A stretch of 64,000 nt of DNA from Chelativorans sp. (GTDB lineage: Bacteria; Pseudomonadota; Alphaproteobacteria; Rhizobiales; Rhizobiaceae). The stretch lies in contig NZ_JAPSLH010000003.1 in NCBI RefSeq assembly GCF_031180965.1, positions 124,001 to 188,000 on the forward strand. Reading direction: 5' to 3'. The first letter of the stretch is position 1, and each line of letters starts with the position of its first letter. Under the pieces are notes generated by a model that had not been told where the DNA came from, did no database searches, and worked only from the letters and a program-made list of their open reading frames with translations. The position numbers and the translations under genes were made by a program. Positions 6,964-14,726 of the stretch are shown here, piece by piece.

Positions 6964-7679
6964 TGATCAGCGAGGAGGCTGAAGCTGCGGCCGCGCCGGC
7001 GGACGACGCGCCGCATCTGCTTATAGTGGACGACGATACGCGCATTCGCACCCTCCTGCACCGCTATCTGCGCGAGCAGGGCTTTCGCGTGAGCATCGCC
7101 GGCAACGCCGCCGAGGCACGGCGCAAGCTTTCAGGACTCGACTTCGACCTCATTGTCCTCGACGTGATGATGCCCGGCGAGGACGGCGTGGCGCTCACGC
7201 GCAGCCTGCGCGGCGAACGCAACGTGCCGATCCTGATGCTGACCGCGCTTTCGGAAACTGAGAGCCGTGTGACGGGGCTGGAGGCGGGTGCCGACGACTA
7301 TCTGGCAAAGCCCTTCGATCCGCGCGAACTGGTGCTGAGGGTCAACAACATCCTGCGGCGCAGCGGCCAGCCGGCCGCTCCGAAGGTGGAGCAGGTGGTG
7401 TTCGGCCCCTACACCTTCCAGATCACCAAGCGTGAGCTGAAGCGCGCGGGCGAGGTGCTGAAGCTGACGGAGCGCGAACGCGACATCATGGCTGTCTTTG
7501 CCCAGCGCGCCGGCGAGACCATCCCGCGCCACGAGCTGGTGGGCGAAGAGTCGGAGGTGGGCGAGCGCACGATTGACGTGCAGATCAACCGCCTGCGCCG
7601 CAAGATCGAGCGCGACCCGGCTAACCCGGTTTGGCTGCAGACCGTCCGCGGCATCGGCTACAAGCTCAGCGTGGAGTAA
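6963..7679 (+). CDS. OmpR/PhoB family response regulator
   Basis: A 238-residue two-domain regulator. The receiver domain (about 18-130) has the acidic pair in LIVDDD, phospho-acceptor D67 in LDVMMPGEDG, the T in MLTALSE and the K in AKPFDP. The C-terminal winged helix (about 140-238) ends TVRGIGYKLSVE, as OmpR-type regulators do. The start ATG at 6963 overlaps the marR stop and has AAGGAGGG at 6950-6957; a GTG at 6960 is also in frame. A sensor kinase would be expected directly downstream, but none is there: the nearest is at 13093. The last 216 bases recur, decayed, at 10337-10551. Confidence 0.93.
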   Translation: MISEEAEAAAAPADDAPHLLIVDDDTRIRTLLHRYLREQGFRVSIAGNAAEARRKLSGLDFDLIVLDVMMPGEDGVALTRSLRGERNVPILMLTALSETESRVTGLEAGADDYLAKPFDPRELVLRVNNILRRSGQPAAPKVEQVVFGPYTFQITKRELKRAGEVLKLTERERDIMAVFAQRAGETIPRHELVGEESEVGERTIDVQINRLRRKIERDPANPVWLQTVRGIGYKLSVE

Positions 7680-7825
7680 GGCGATGGCCCGGCTCGCGGA
7701 ACAGACTCATGCGTCTGGTCTCGACCCCATTGCGGACATCGTGCACCAAGCCGACATAAGTCGACGGCGCGCGCGTAGGCTTACCTCCAATCCTTTTCAG
7801 CTAGATCTGTGAAAATTTCGCCGTG

Positions 7826-8263
7826 ATGTCGCTTCAGCTTGTCGCGCTCGTTGCTGCCACCCTTTTTACCGGAGCGGCGCTTTACATCACTCTGGTTGAG
7901 CATCCTGCCCGCATGCATCTCGACAATGCTGCATTGCTCGCTCAGTGGCAGCCAAGCTACAAGCGGGCACTCCCTATACAATCTGGCCTCGCGATCGTTG
8001 CTGGGCTGGCAGGCCTCGTGGCTTGGTATGTCTCTTGGGATTGGCGGTGGCTTGCTGGGGGCGCCGTGATGTTGGCGAACTGGCCCTTCACGTTGTTAGC
8101 AATCGCGCCGGTCAACAAGCGCCTGATGGCAATGCAGGGGCGTGAAGCTGGTGCGGAAAGTCGTGCGATGCTCATCCAGTGGGGAAGACTACACAACGTG
8201 AGGAGCGCGCTGGGCGCGGCGTCCACGGTGCTTTTTCTGCTGGGCTTCGCGGCAAGCACCTAA
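7826..8263 (+). CDS. DUF1772 family membrane protein
   Basis: A 145-residue protein with four predicted membrane helices (about 3-21, 50-70, 74-95 and 125-143). The motif ALYITLVEHPARM near the N-terminus and the central WQPSYKRA plus the late NKRLMAMQ....IQWGRLHNVRSALG are those of the DUF1772 (anthrone oxygenase-like) family. No function is established for most members. The start is ATG 7826; a GTG at 7823 is in frame. Codon use is plainer and more AT-rich than in the neighbours (codons such as GTT, GCT, ACT, CCT are common), which suggests later arrival. It is the first gene after the point where the two-component operon breaks off. Confidence 0.85.
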   Translation: MSLQLVALVAATLFTGAALYITLVEHPARMHLDNAALLAQWQPSYKRALPIQSGLAIVAGLAGLVAWYVSWDWRWLAGGAVMLANWPFTLLAIAPVNKRLMAMQGREAGAESRAMLIQWGRLHNVRSALGAASTVLFLLGFAAST

Positions 8264-8367
8264 CGTCCGTTCCAACCAGTTGGGTCGCTCGCCTCGCGGC
8301 CCTCGATCCGCCGGGTGGTTGCATAACGCTGTGCGTCCACTTTATCTGAACGCAGGCACCAGGGCGT

Positions 8368-8394
8368 GGCCCACCGGCATTGTGCCGGCGGGCC
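8368..8394 (-). terminator. Strong hairpin after the SDR gene (no T-run)
   Basis: An 11-pair stem (on the minus strand GGCCCGCCGGC with GCCGGTGGGCC, one G-U pair) with a five-base loop, ten bases beyond the SDR stop codon. There is no run of T, so intrinsic termination is doubtful; it may only stabilise the 3' end. Confidence 0.4.
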
Positions 8395-8403
8395 CTGGCT
8401 CAA

Positions 8404-9159
8404 CTACCAGGGGCAGGGTTCGTTGACCGAAGCCGTGAAGGTGCCCGTTGGCTGTTCGCTGCTGAGGGCGACACGAACGGCTTCGGCAGCCCCCTGCTGC
8501 ACGGACTCGGTGCCTTCGTAATTGTTCAGCGCAGTGCGGGTAAAGCCCGGAGTCACCGCATTGACCTTTATGCCTTCGGCTTCGAGATCGATGGCGAAGG
8601 CCAGCGTGATGGCGTTGAGCGCGGTTTTGGAAGCGCCGTAACCGGGGTTGAATGTCGCCCGATAGGGATGGGGTGTGGAATTGATGGTGAGCGAGCCGAG
8701 GCTGCTGGAAACGTTGACGATGCGTGCGGCCTCCGATTTGCGCAGCAGGGGAACGAAAGCCTGGGTGACCGCGAGGACGCCGAAGACATTGGTTTCCCAT
8801 ATGGTGCGAACTTCATCGAGCGAAATCAGCGTCGCGCGCGAGCGCTGGATGTAGTCACGCAGGGTCTCGCTTTCCTGACCATTGGCGCGGGAAATGGCGG
8901 CATTGTTGATGAGAATATGCAAGCGACCAAACTGTTGCTCGACCTGCGCGACGGCGGCGCGGATCGAAGCCTGATCCGTGACATCGAGCTGGATGGGATG
9001 AACATCCCCTTCGATGGTTTGGGCGGCTGCCTTGCCGCGGTCGAGATTGCGGGAGGCGAGGAGCACCGTGAGCCCGCCGGCGGCGAGGTCGGTCGCGATC
9101 TGCAGCCCGATGCCCTGATTGGCGCCGGTCACGAGTGCGATGCGTGGGTTTTCGGTCAT
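8404..9159 (-). CDS. Short-chain dehydrogenase/reductase (SDR)
   Basis: A 251-residue classical SDR. It has the cofactor motif TGANQGIG near residue 12, SRN after strand 2 (which favours NADPH), the NNAAIS motif, the catalytic serine in NVSSSLGS and the YxxxK pair in YGASKTALN. The protein resembles carbonyl-reductase-like SDRs; the substrate is unknown. The start ATG is at 9159, with AGGA upstream; longer in-frame codons upstream have no support. It is divergent from an AraC-type regulator with 98 bases between them, the normal layout for a regulator and its target gene. Confidence 0.92.
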   Translation of the reverse strand: MTENPRIALVTGANQGIGLQIATDLAAGGLTVLLASRNLDRGKAAAQTIEGDVHPIQLDVTDQASIRAAVAQVEQQFGRLHILINNAAISRANGQESETLRDYIQRSRATLISLDEVRTIWETNVFGVLAVTQAFVPLLRKSEAARIVNVSSSLGSLTINSTPHPYRATFNPGYGASKTALNAITLAFAIDLEAEGIKVNAVTPGFTRTALNNYEGTESVQQGAAEAVRVALSSEQPTGTFTASVNEPCPW

Positions 9160-9257
9160 GGCACAATCCTGTTCTGGTTTGACCGAACAGGAGATGGTCA
9201 CGGGCAATTGGACGTTCTATATTCAAAAATCCAAAAAAATTTCGAGTGAGTCCAGAA

Positions 9258-10205
9258 ATGGCTGATCCCCTCGCCCAGATTGTCGGATTGCTGCAACCGG
9301 GGGCGCCGTTTTCCAAAAGCGTCACCGGCTCGGGACCATGGCGGGTCAGGCGGACGCAGTCGCCCAACCCCTATTATGTCGCCGTGCTCGAGGGGAGCCT
9401 GCGTTACCGGGATCACCAAAACGGCGAGGTCATCGTCAATGCAGGCGATTTCATCCTCATTCCATCAGCTCAGGATTTCATGATGTGGAGCGAGGCGCCC
9501 AGCAAAGACACCGACATGGTGGTCAATCCCGTCATCCTGCCGGGAGGCGTATATCGCGTCGGCAGCGTGGATGGTCCGGTCGATATGCGGGCGCTGGTCG
9601 GCTACTGCATTTTCCAGTCCGAGGATGCGACCTTGCTGTCCTCGCTGCTGCCCAAATTGGTGGTCGTGCGGGGCGAGCACCGCCTGGCCATGCTGATGCA
9701 GCTGCTGGGCGAGGAGGTGAGGGAAAGTAAGCCGGCGCGAGAGGTGGTGTTGCAGCATCTCCTTGAAGTACTGCTGATCGAGGCGCTGCGGACAACCTCC
9801 GAACCGGGCAGCTCTCCGGGATTGTTGCGCGGCCTCTCGGACGAGCGGCTGGCGGTGGCGATAAGGAGCATCCATGCAAGACCCGACCACGGCTGGACTG
9901 TCGCCGAACTGGCGCGGGCGTCGGCAATGTCGCGATCGGGTTTCCATGAGCGGTTCTCAAGCGCGGTGGGCATGGCCCCGATGGAATATCTGACGGCGTG
10001 GCGGCTGGCATTGGCCAAGGACCTGTTGCGCAAGCGGGAGGCGAGCGTGGGCGAAATCGCCCGGCGGGTGGGGTACCGTTCCGCCAGCGCCTTCAGCGTG
10101 GCGTTCACGCGCGACGTGGGCGTGTCGCCTGCACGCTATGCCCACGAGGCTGCCGCGGCACTCCCCGGCACAGGGGCAGAGGAATTCGAAGGCGCCATCG
10201 CCTAG
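9258..10205 (+). CDS. AraC family regulator with N-terminal cupin domain
   Basis: A 315-residue regulator. The N-terminal half (about 1-190) is a cupin-type ligand domain of the kind found in AraC_binding/cupin_6 regulators (YYVAVLEGSLRYRD, then NAGDFILIPSAQDF). The C-terminal half (about 200-300) has two helix-turn-helix motifs: WTVAELARASAMSRSGFHERF and VGEIARRVGYRSASAFSVAF, followed by the SPARY end. The start ATG at 9258 gives MADPLAQIVGLLQPG, the usual opening of this subgroup; a GTG at 9246 is in frame. It probably controls the divergent SDR gene and itself. The pair is a common mobile regulator-plus-oxidoreductase unit. Confidence 0.92.
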   Translation: MADPLAQIVGLLQPGAPFSKSVTGSGPWRVRRTQSPNPYYVAVLEGSLRYRDHQNGEVIVNAGDFILIPSAQDFMMWSEAPSKDTDMVVNPVILPGGVYRVGSVDGPVDMRALVGYCIFQSEDATLLSSLLPKLVVVRGEHRLAMLMQLLGEEVRESKPAREVVLQHLLEVLLIEALRTTSEPGSSPGLLRGLSDERLAVAIRSIHARPDHGWTVAELARASAMSRSGFHERFSSAVGMAPMEYLTAWRLALAKDLLRKREASVGEIARRVGYRSASAFSVAFTRDVGVSPARYAHEAAAALPGTGAEEFEGAIA

Positions 10206-10336
10206 TGAGGCTAGCCGGTCCACCGCACGTTTTCACTCATTTGGCACACTCGGAGACGTTGGGCGCCAGAAGCTCCGCTTTTCAAGCTGTGGACTAGCAA
10301 TGGACCGTCAAAAAAACAGCCCAGTTGCCGCCATCG

Positions 10337-10551
10337 CTGACCGAGCGCGAGCGCGACATCATGGCTGTCTTTGCGCAGCGCGTCGACGAGACCATTTCCC
10401 GTTGCGAGCCGGTGGGCGAGGATCCGGGCTAGGCGAGCACACAATCGACGTGCAGATCAACCGCACGCGCCGCAAGATCGAGCGCGACCCGGCCAACCCG
10501 GTTTGGCTGCAGACCGTCCGCGGCATCGGCTACAAGCTCAGCGTGGAATGA
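10337..10551 (+). pseudogene. Decayed copy of the 3' end of the response regulator gene
   Basis: The 215 bases match the last 216 bases of the response regulator at 7464-7679. By hand I count about 27 differences, one of them a lost base, so about 87% identity. The first part reads LTERERDIMAVFAQR as in the intact gene, then changes pile up, an in-frame TAG appears at the broken spot near 10429, and after the lost base the frame shifts to give DVQINRTRRKIERDPANPV and the unaltered end. The last 85 bases are almost identical. No receiver domain, start or promoter precedes it; the 130 bases before it, 10206-10336, hold nothing I can name. It marks the far side of the inserted DUF1772-SDR-AraC segment. 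Confidence 0.9.
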
Positions 10552-10625
10552 GGCGGGGCACTTGCAGCTGGCCTTCCATCCGGTGGCCGACATTCATCGC
10601 ATGCTCACATTGGGCCGATGCCCAT

Positions 10626-11006
10626 TCAGGCCACGGCGATCGCTTCGATTTCGATCAGGAGCGACGGCGCCGCGAGCGCCTTGACGACCAGCAGTGTTGT
10701 CGCCGGCGGAGGCGACGGCAAGGATTCGCCGGCCGCTTGCATGAAGTCCGGCAACAGGCTTTCGTCCGTGAGGTAAATCGTGACTTTCGCCAGATTTTGC
10801 TTGTCCATTCCTGCTTCTGCCAGGACGGCATTCAAGTTCGCGACGGCGATCCTTGCCTGCTCCCCGATGTCCGCTCCGACGTATCCCGTAGCGTCTACCC
10901 CGACTTGCCCCGAGACAAACAGCATCCGCCGCGGCGCTTTCGCCTCGACAGCCTGGCTGTAGAACGGCGAGACTGGATAGCCGGCGGGATTGATCATGGT
11001 AAGCAT
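10626..11006 (-). CDS. RidA/YjgF family protein, catalytic Arg apparently missing
   Basis: A 126-residue protein of the Rid fold. Typical parts are INPAGYPVSPFYSQAV, MLFVSGQVGVDATG, ARIAVANLNAVLAEAG, VTIYLTD and the C-terminal IEIEAIAVA. RidA proper hydrolyses enamines and imines made by PLP enzymes and needs an arginine in the ARS element before the last strands; here that element reads PPATT, so the arginine is replaced. The protein therefore falls with the Rid subfamilies that lack imine deaminase activity. The start ATG 11006 (GGAGA at a good distance) overlaps the end of the tetR gene by 13 bases; ATG 10997 would give a clean ATGA overlap. Translation is coupled to tetR. Confidence 0.88.
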   Translation of the reverse strand: MLTMINPAGYPVSPFYSQAVEAKAPRRMLFVSGQVGVDATGYVGADIGEQARIAVANLNAVLAEAGMDKQNLAKVTIYLTDESLLPDFMQAAGESLPSPPPATTLLVVKALAAPSLLIEIEAIAVA

Positions 11007-11620
11007 GACAGGTCTCCAGGTTGGCGGGACGGCGGGTGCGGTGATCCTGCTGCTTCCCGCAAATCCTTCAGACGTCGGAACTCGGCCCTGACCATCTCAG
11101 CCATCGCATCAAGCGCTATGGGACTTCGGGAAAGGGCGAGCACACCGTGGTAAAGGGCCAGGAGACGCAGCGTTGCAGTGTCGCCCGCCCGGCAGCCCAA
11201 TTCGCGGCTCAAGACGCCGTCTATGGCCCGCCGAAGCATGGCCAGGGCATCGCTTATGTCGGCCGAGGCGATCCCGTCGGACTTGCCGAACTCGACAATT
11301 GAGTTGGTGACGAGACATCCGTAGCCATCGGCCAGCGGCGGTTCGAAGACGGAGAGAAAAAGCCCTTCCAAGTCCTCCAGCGTTGCATCCTCGCCGGCAT
11401 GGGCGGCGATACGCTGTCCGACGAATCCGTGGACGTAGTGGCGGAGAGCGGCCTTGAAGAGGCCCGCCTTGTCGCCGAACGCGTTGTAGATGCTGCCAGA
11501 GACGAGTCCTGTGGCCTTCTCGAGCTCCGCTACGGAGATATCCTTGTAGCCGTGCCGGCGGAACGCATTTGCGGCGGCGGCGAGCACGGCGTCTGTATCG
11601 AAGGCGCGTTTTCGACCCAT
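10994..11620 (-). CDS. TetR family transcriptional regulator
   Basis: A 208-residue repressor. Residues 1-60 are the TetR DNA-binding domain, with helix-turn-helix ISVAELEKATGLVSGSIYNAF followed by the invariant KAGLFKAAL. The C-terminal part is a helical ligand-binding domain that starts GCLVTNSIVEFG, as in the AcrR/NemR-like subgroup that senses small electrophiles or drugs; the ligand is not known. The start ATG at 11620 gives MGRKRAFDTDAVL. It forms an operon with the downstream Rid gene and is divergent from the double-cupin gene (176 bases between). An AT-rich patch around 11620-11665, with AACGTT at 11639-11644, is a likely operator. Confidence 0.9.
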   Translation of the reverse strand: MGRKRAFDTDAVLAAAANAFRRHGYKDISVAELEKATGLVSGSIYNAFGDKAGLFKAALRHYVHGFVGQRIAAHAGEDATLEDLEGLFLSVFEPPLADGYGCLVTNSIVEFGKSDGIASADISDALAMLRRAIDGVLSRELGCRAGDTATLRLLALYHGVLALSRSPIALDAMAEMVRAEFRRLKDLREAAGSPHPPSRQPGDLSCLP

Positions 11621-11796
11621 AAGTGGATTATAGAGATAACGTTCTAAAATGCAAATTCTAATTCGAGACACAGGGCCGCCGTTTGAGGGCCGCCCGGAGA
11701 TCTTCCGGGAAGGGTCACGCGTGGAGTGAAGGACCGCGTTGACCGCATCCAGGATTTGCCGGAACATCCGGCAGACAGCAACGGAGCTTGCCGCCA

Positions 11797-12831
11797 ATGA
11801 CCACGGAAACTCCCTCGCCCCGGCCGATCTCCTCGCAGGACGTCCCTTGGACGGAATGGTCGCAGGTGCCGCGCATCGGCGTCCGCTATCGGCATCTGAG
11901 CCGTGCGGCAATGGGCGAGGATTATCGTGTGGGCGTGGCGATCGAGGAGCTGGAGCCGGGCCGGCAGAGCGCACCGGCGCACTACCACTTCCTCGAGGAA
12001 GAGCATGTCTTTATCCTCGAGGGTTCGCTCACGGTGCGCCTGGGACACGAGACCCACAGGATGTCAGCGGGGGACTATATCTGCTTCCCCGCCGGGCAGA
12101 GAGCGGGCCATTGCCTTGTGAACGACAGCAAAGCGCCGTGCCGCTATGTGATCGTAGGCGAGAGCAACCCGAACGAGGTCGTCGTCTATACCGACTCGCG
12201 GAAGGTCCTGGTGCGCGCCCTCGGGCGGCGCGCGATCTTGGATCTGGCGGCGCTGCGCGGCTACTGGGACGGAGAGGACACCGGCCTGCCGGAGGGCATA
12301 GCCGCGCCCTCCGACGCCGCTCTCGACACGCCAGAAGACATGGCCGGGCGTCCGCCCATCTCCTCCGGCGGGTTGGAATGGCGCCAGGACGGTCCGTCGG
12401 CAAGCACGCGTTTCGGCGGCCGCTCCAAGCATCTGACCGATGCTGCCGCCGTCGGACCGAACTACCATGTCGGAATGCTGATCGAATCGCCCGCACCGGG
12501 GAAGCGCCTGGCGCCCAGCCACTATCATATGCTCGAGGAAGAGCATGCTTTGATCCTCGAAGGCACGGTGACGCTGCTCCTCGGGGAGGAGCGGCATGAG
12601 ATGAAGCCAGGCGACTATGTCTGCTTCCCCGCCGGCCGGAAGCTCGCCCATTCCTTCATGAACAGCGGCACGGGGCCGTGCAGCTATCTGATGATCGGCG
12701 AGAACAACCCGAACGACGTCTGCGTCTATCCCGACTCCAACAAGATCGCCGTCAACGGCCTGCGTACGCGGAACCCGATCTTCGACATGGCCAGCGTCAG
12801 GAATTATTGGGACGGTGAGGACACCGGCTGA
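11797..12831 (+). CDS. Bicupin metal-binding protein with internal duplication
   Basis: A 344-residue protein built from two homologous halves. Each half has cupin motif 1 (HYHFLEEEHVFILEG at about 62-76; HYHMLEEEHALILEG at about 236-250) and cupin motif 2 (GDYICFPAGQRAGH; GDYVCFPAGRKLAH), and each ends with ILDLAALRGYWDGEDTG or FDMASVRNYWDGEDTG. The His/Glu ligands are complete in both halves, so two metal sites are likely. No signal peptide is visible. The substrate is unknown; bicupins include dioxygenases, decarboxylases and isomerases. The start ATG at 11797 (MTTETPS) is chosen over a TTG at 11788. It is divergent from tetR-rid and probably under TetR control. Confidence 0.85.
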   Translation: MTTETPSPRPISSQDVPWTEWSQVPRIGVRYRHLSRAAMGEDYRVGVAIEELEPGRQSAPAHYHFLEEEHVFILEGSLTVRLGHETHRMSAGDYICFPAGQRAGHCLVNDSKAPCRYVIVGESNPNEVVVYTDSRKVLVRALGRRAILDLAALRGYWDGEDTGLPEGIAAPSDAALDTPEDMAGRPPISSGGLEWRQDGPSASTRFGGRSKHLTDAAAVGPNYHVGMLIESPAPGKRLAPSHYHMLEEEHALILEGTVTLLLGEERHEMKPGDYVCFPAGRKLAHSFMNSGTGPCSYLMIGENNPNDVCVYPDSNKIAVNGLRTRNPIFDMASVRNYWDGEDTG

Positions 12832-12843
12832 GCTTCCGAGACG

Positions 12844-12869
12844 CGCGGCAGGCACGAATGCCTGCCGCG
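12844..12869. repeat. Perfect 11-pair hairpin after the bicupin gene
   Basis: CGCGGCAGGCA, loop CGAA, TGCCTGCCGCG, thirteen bases after the stop codon. No T-run follows, so it is a doubtful terminator. The rest of the 261-base gap 12832-13092 shows nothing I can name. Confidence 0.6.
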
Positions 12870-13092
12870 AGCCGTTCCGGAGCTGCCTTGGCTGGGCCGG
12901 CTGCAGCCAAATCTGCCTGAGCGGGCAAAGGTAAGGCGCACCGCGACAGCGCCAAGCCGGCATGGCCGGTGCGATGAGCAGCCCGCACGGCCGTCCACGG
13001 TTCTTGCGCGTCCGTGACGCTGTCGGCAAAGCCGGATAGAGTGGCCGCGGGTCGGCGCTTAAGGGTCGGCCTTGGCGAAAGATGGAAGAGCG

Positions 13093-14490
13093 ATGGCAGG
13101 GTTGGACCAGTCTTGGGCGGAGAAGAGCGGCATGCGTGCCGGACTCGGCGCGCGCCGGGCATGGCGGCGCTTCTGGCGTGTTGTCTCCCGCTACATGCCC
13201 AAGCGGCTCTATGCGCGCTCCCTGATCATCGTCATCGCTCCGGTGATCCTGCTGCAGTCGGTAATCGCTTTCGTCTTCATGGAGCGGCACTGGCAGACGG
13301 TGACACAGCGTCTCTCCCAGGCCGTCACGCGCGACATCGCCGCCATCATCGACATCCTGGAGACCTATCCGCACGAGGATGGCTACGCGAACATCATCCG
13401 CATCGCCCAGGAGCGGCTGGCACTGCGCATCAGCATCGAACCGCTGGAGCCGCTGCCCCCGCCGGCGCCAAAACCCTTCTTCTCGCTGCTCGACCGGACG
13501 CTGAGCGAGGAGATAACCCGGCAGATCCCCGAATATCCGTTCTGGCTGGACACGGTGGGGAATTCGAACATGGTGGAGATCCGCATACGGCTGGAAGACA
13601 AGGTGCTGCGCGTCTTTGCCCGCCGCAGCCAGGCCTACGCGTCCAACACGCATATCTTCCTCCTGTGGATGCTGGGCACCTCACTCGTGCTGCTGACCAT
13701 CGCCGTCGCCTTCCTGCGCAACCAGATCCGGCCGATCCTGCAGCTGGCGGAAGCGGCGGAAAGCTTCGGCAAGGGGCGGCCGACGCCCGACTTCCAGCCA
13801 CGCGGCGCCGAGGAGGTGCGCCGTGCCGGCACGGCCTTCCTGCAGATGCGCGAGCGCATCGAGCGGCAGATCGAACAGCGCACGGCGATGCTGACCGGCG
13901 TCAGCCACGACCTGCGCACCATCCTCACCCGCTTCAAGCTGCAGCTGGCGCTGGCCTACACCAAACCCGATATCAAGGCGCTCGACCAGGACATCGAGGA
14001 TATGCGGCTGATGCTGGAGGGCTATCTTGCCTTCGCCCGTGGGGAAGCGGAGGAGGTCGCGGGCAAACTCGATCTGGCGGCCCTGCTGGGCAAGATCGAG
14101 GAGGAGGCGAAGCTGCACGGATGTTCCTTCTCCGCCGCGTTGACCGGGGACCCGCATGTGCATGTGCGGCCGAACGCCTTTTCGCGCCTGCTCAACAATG
14201 TGATCGGCAATGCCTTCCGCTACTCCTCGAAGGTCGAGGTGCAGGCAAGGCACGGCGGCGGCACGCTGCTTGTGACCGTCGACGACGACGGACCCGGTAT
14301 CCCTCCGGACAAGCGGGAGGAGGTGTTCAAGCCTTTCGTGCGACTCGACGAGGCGCGCAACCAGGACGAAAGCGGCACCGGGCTGGGGCTTTCCATCGCC
14401 CGCGACATAGCGCGCGGCCATGGCGGCGACATCACGCTGGAGGATAGTCCGCTGGGGGGTCTGCGGGTTGTCATCCGCGTGCCGGCTTGA
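13093..14490 (+). CDS. EnvZ-like sensor histidine kinase
   Basis: A membrane sensor kinase of 465 residues. Membrane helices lie at about 43-63 and 187-209, enclosing a periplasmic region of about 120 residues; a HAMP linker follows, then the H-box GVSHDLRT with phospho-accepting H272, an N-box (NNVIGNAFRYSS), and G-boxes DDDGPGIPP and GTGLGLSIARD. It fits the OmpR-type regulator at 6963, with which it would normally form one operon; 5.4 kb of other genes now separate them. Start: ATG 13093 with GGAAGAG close upstream; a TTG at 13072 with AAGGG at 13061 would add seven residues. It seems to stand alone and needs its own promoter in 12832-13092. Confidence 0.92.
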   Translation: MAGLDQSWAEKSGMRAGLGARRAWRRFWRVVSRYMPKRLYARSLIIVIAPVILLQSVIAFVFMERHWQTVTQRLSQAVTRDIAAIIDILETYPHEDGYANIIRIAQERLALRISIEPLEPLPPPAPKPFFSLLDRTLSEEITRQIPEYPFWLDTVGNSNMVEIRIRLEDKVLRVFARRSQAYASNTHIFLLWMLGTSLVLLTIAVAFLRNQIRPILQLAEAAESFGKGRPTPDFQPRGAEEVRRAGTAFLQMRERIERQIEQRTAMLTGVSHDLRTILTRFKLQLALAYTKPDIKALDQDIEDMRLMLEGYLAFARGEAEEVAGKLDLAALLGKIEEEAKLHGCSFSAALTGDPHVHVRPNAFSRLLNNVIGNAFRYSSKVEVQARHGGGTLLVTVDDDGPGIPPDKREEVFKPFVRLDEARNQDESGTGLGLSIARDIARGHGGDITLEDSPLGGLRVVIRVPA

Positions 14491-14726
14491 GGCCTCAAGG
14501 GCGGCATAGTCGAGAGAAGCAACCCTGACGCTGCAGCACGCTGGAGCTTCATGCACCGGTGCAGGGCGTTCACCTAACGACTGGTATTCCTGGCTCCTGC
14601 AAGTCACGGCCCAGCACGCGCTGCCCTCCCCGCCTTGACGTCCGATCCCCAACAGCTTGATTTCCTCGACCGCGCAGATAAGCTCCAGCAAGATAATTTC
14701 CCCGCTGCCTTTTCCTCCTCATCCCC

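Noticed and set aside
8258-8345. ACCTAAC at the end of the DUF1772 gene and GTTGGGT soon after, like integron attC ends
   Set aside because: The two cores are only about 28 bases apart, too close for an attC site, the inner pair of boxes is missing and no integrase is in the window.
10138-10551. A plus-strand frame joining the AraC end region to the regulator-like end
   Set aside because: It only arises because the decayed regulator copy has lost a base; the first part is antisense-like filler in another frame of araC.
12844-12869. Hairpin after the bicupin gene as a true terminator
   Set aside because: The stem is perfect, but no T-run follows, so it is listed only as a hairpin.
12064-13653. 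Minus-strand frame of 529 codons across the bicupin end and kinase start
   Set aside because: Low-complexity translation with no motif; it crosses a gap and two well-supported plus-strand genes.
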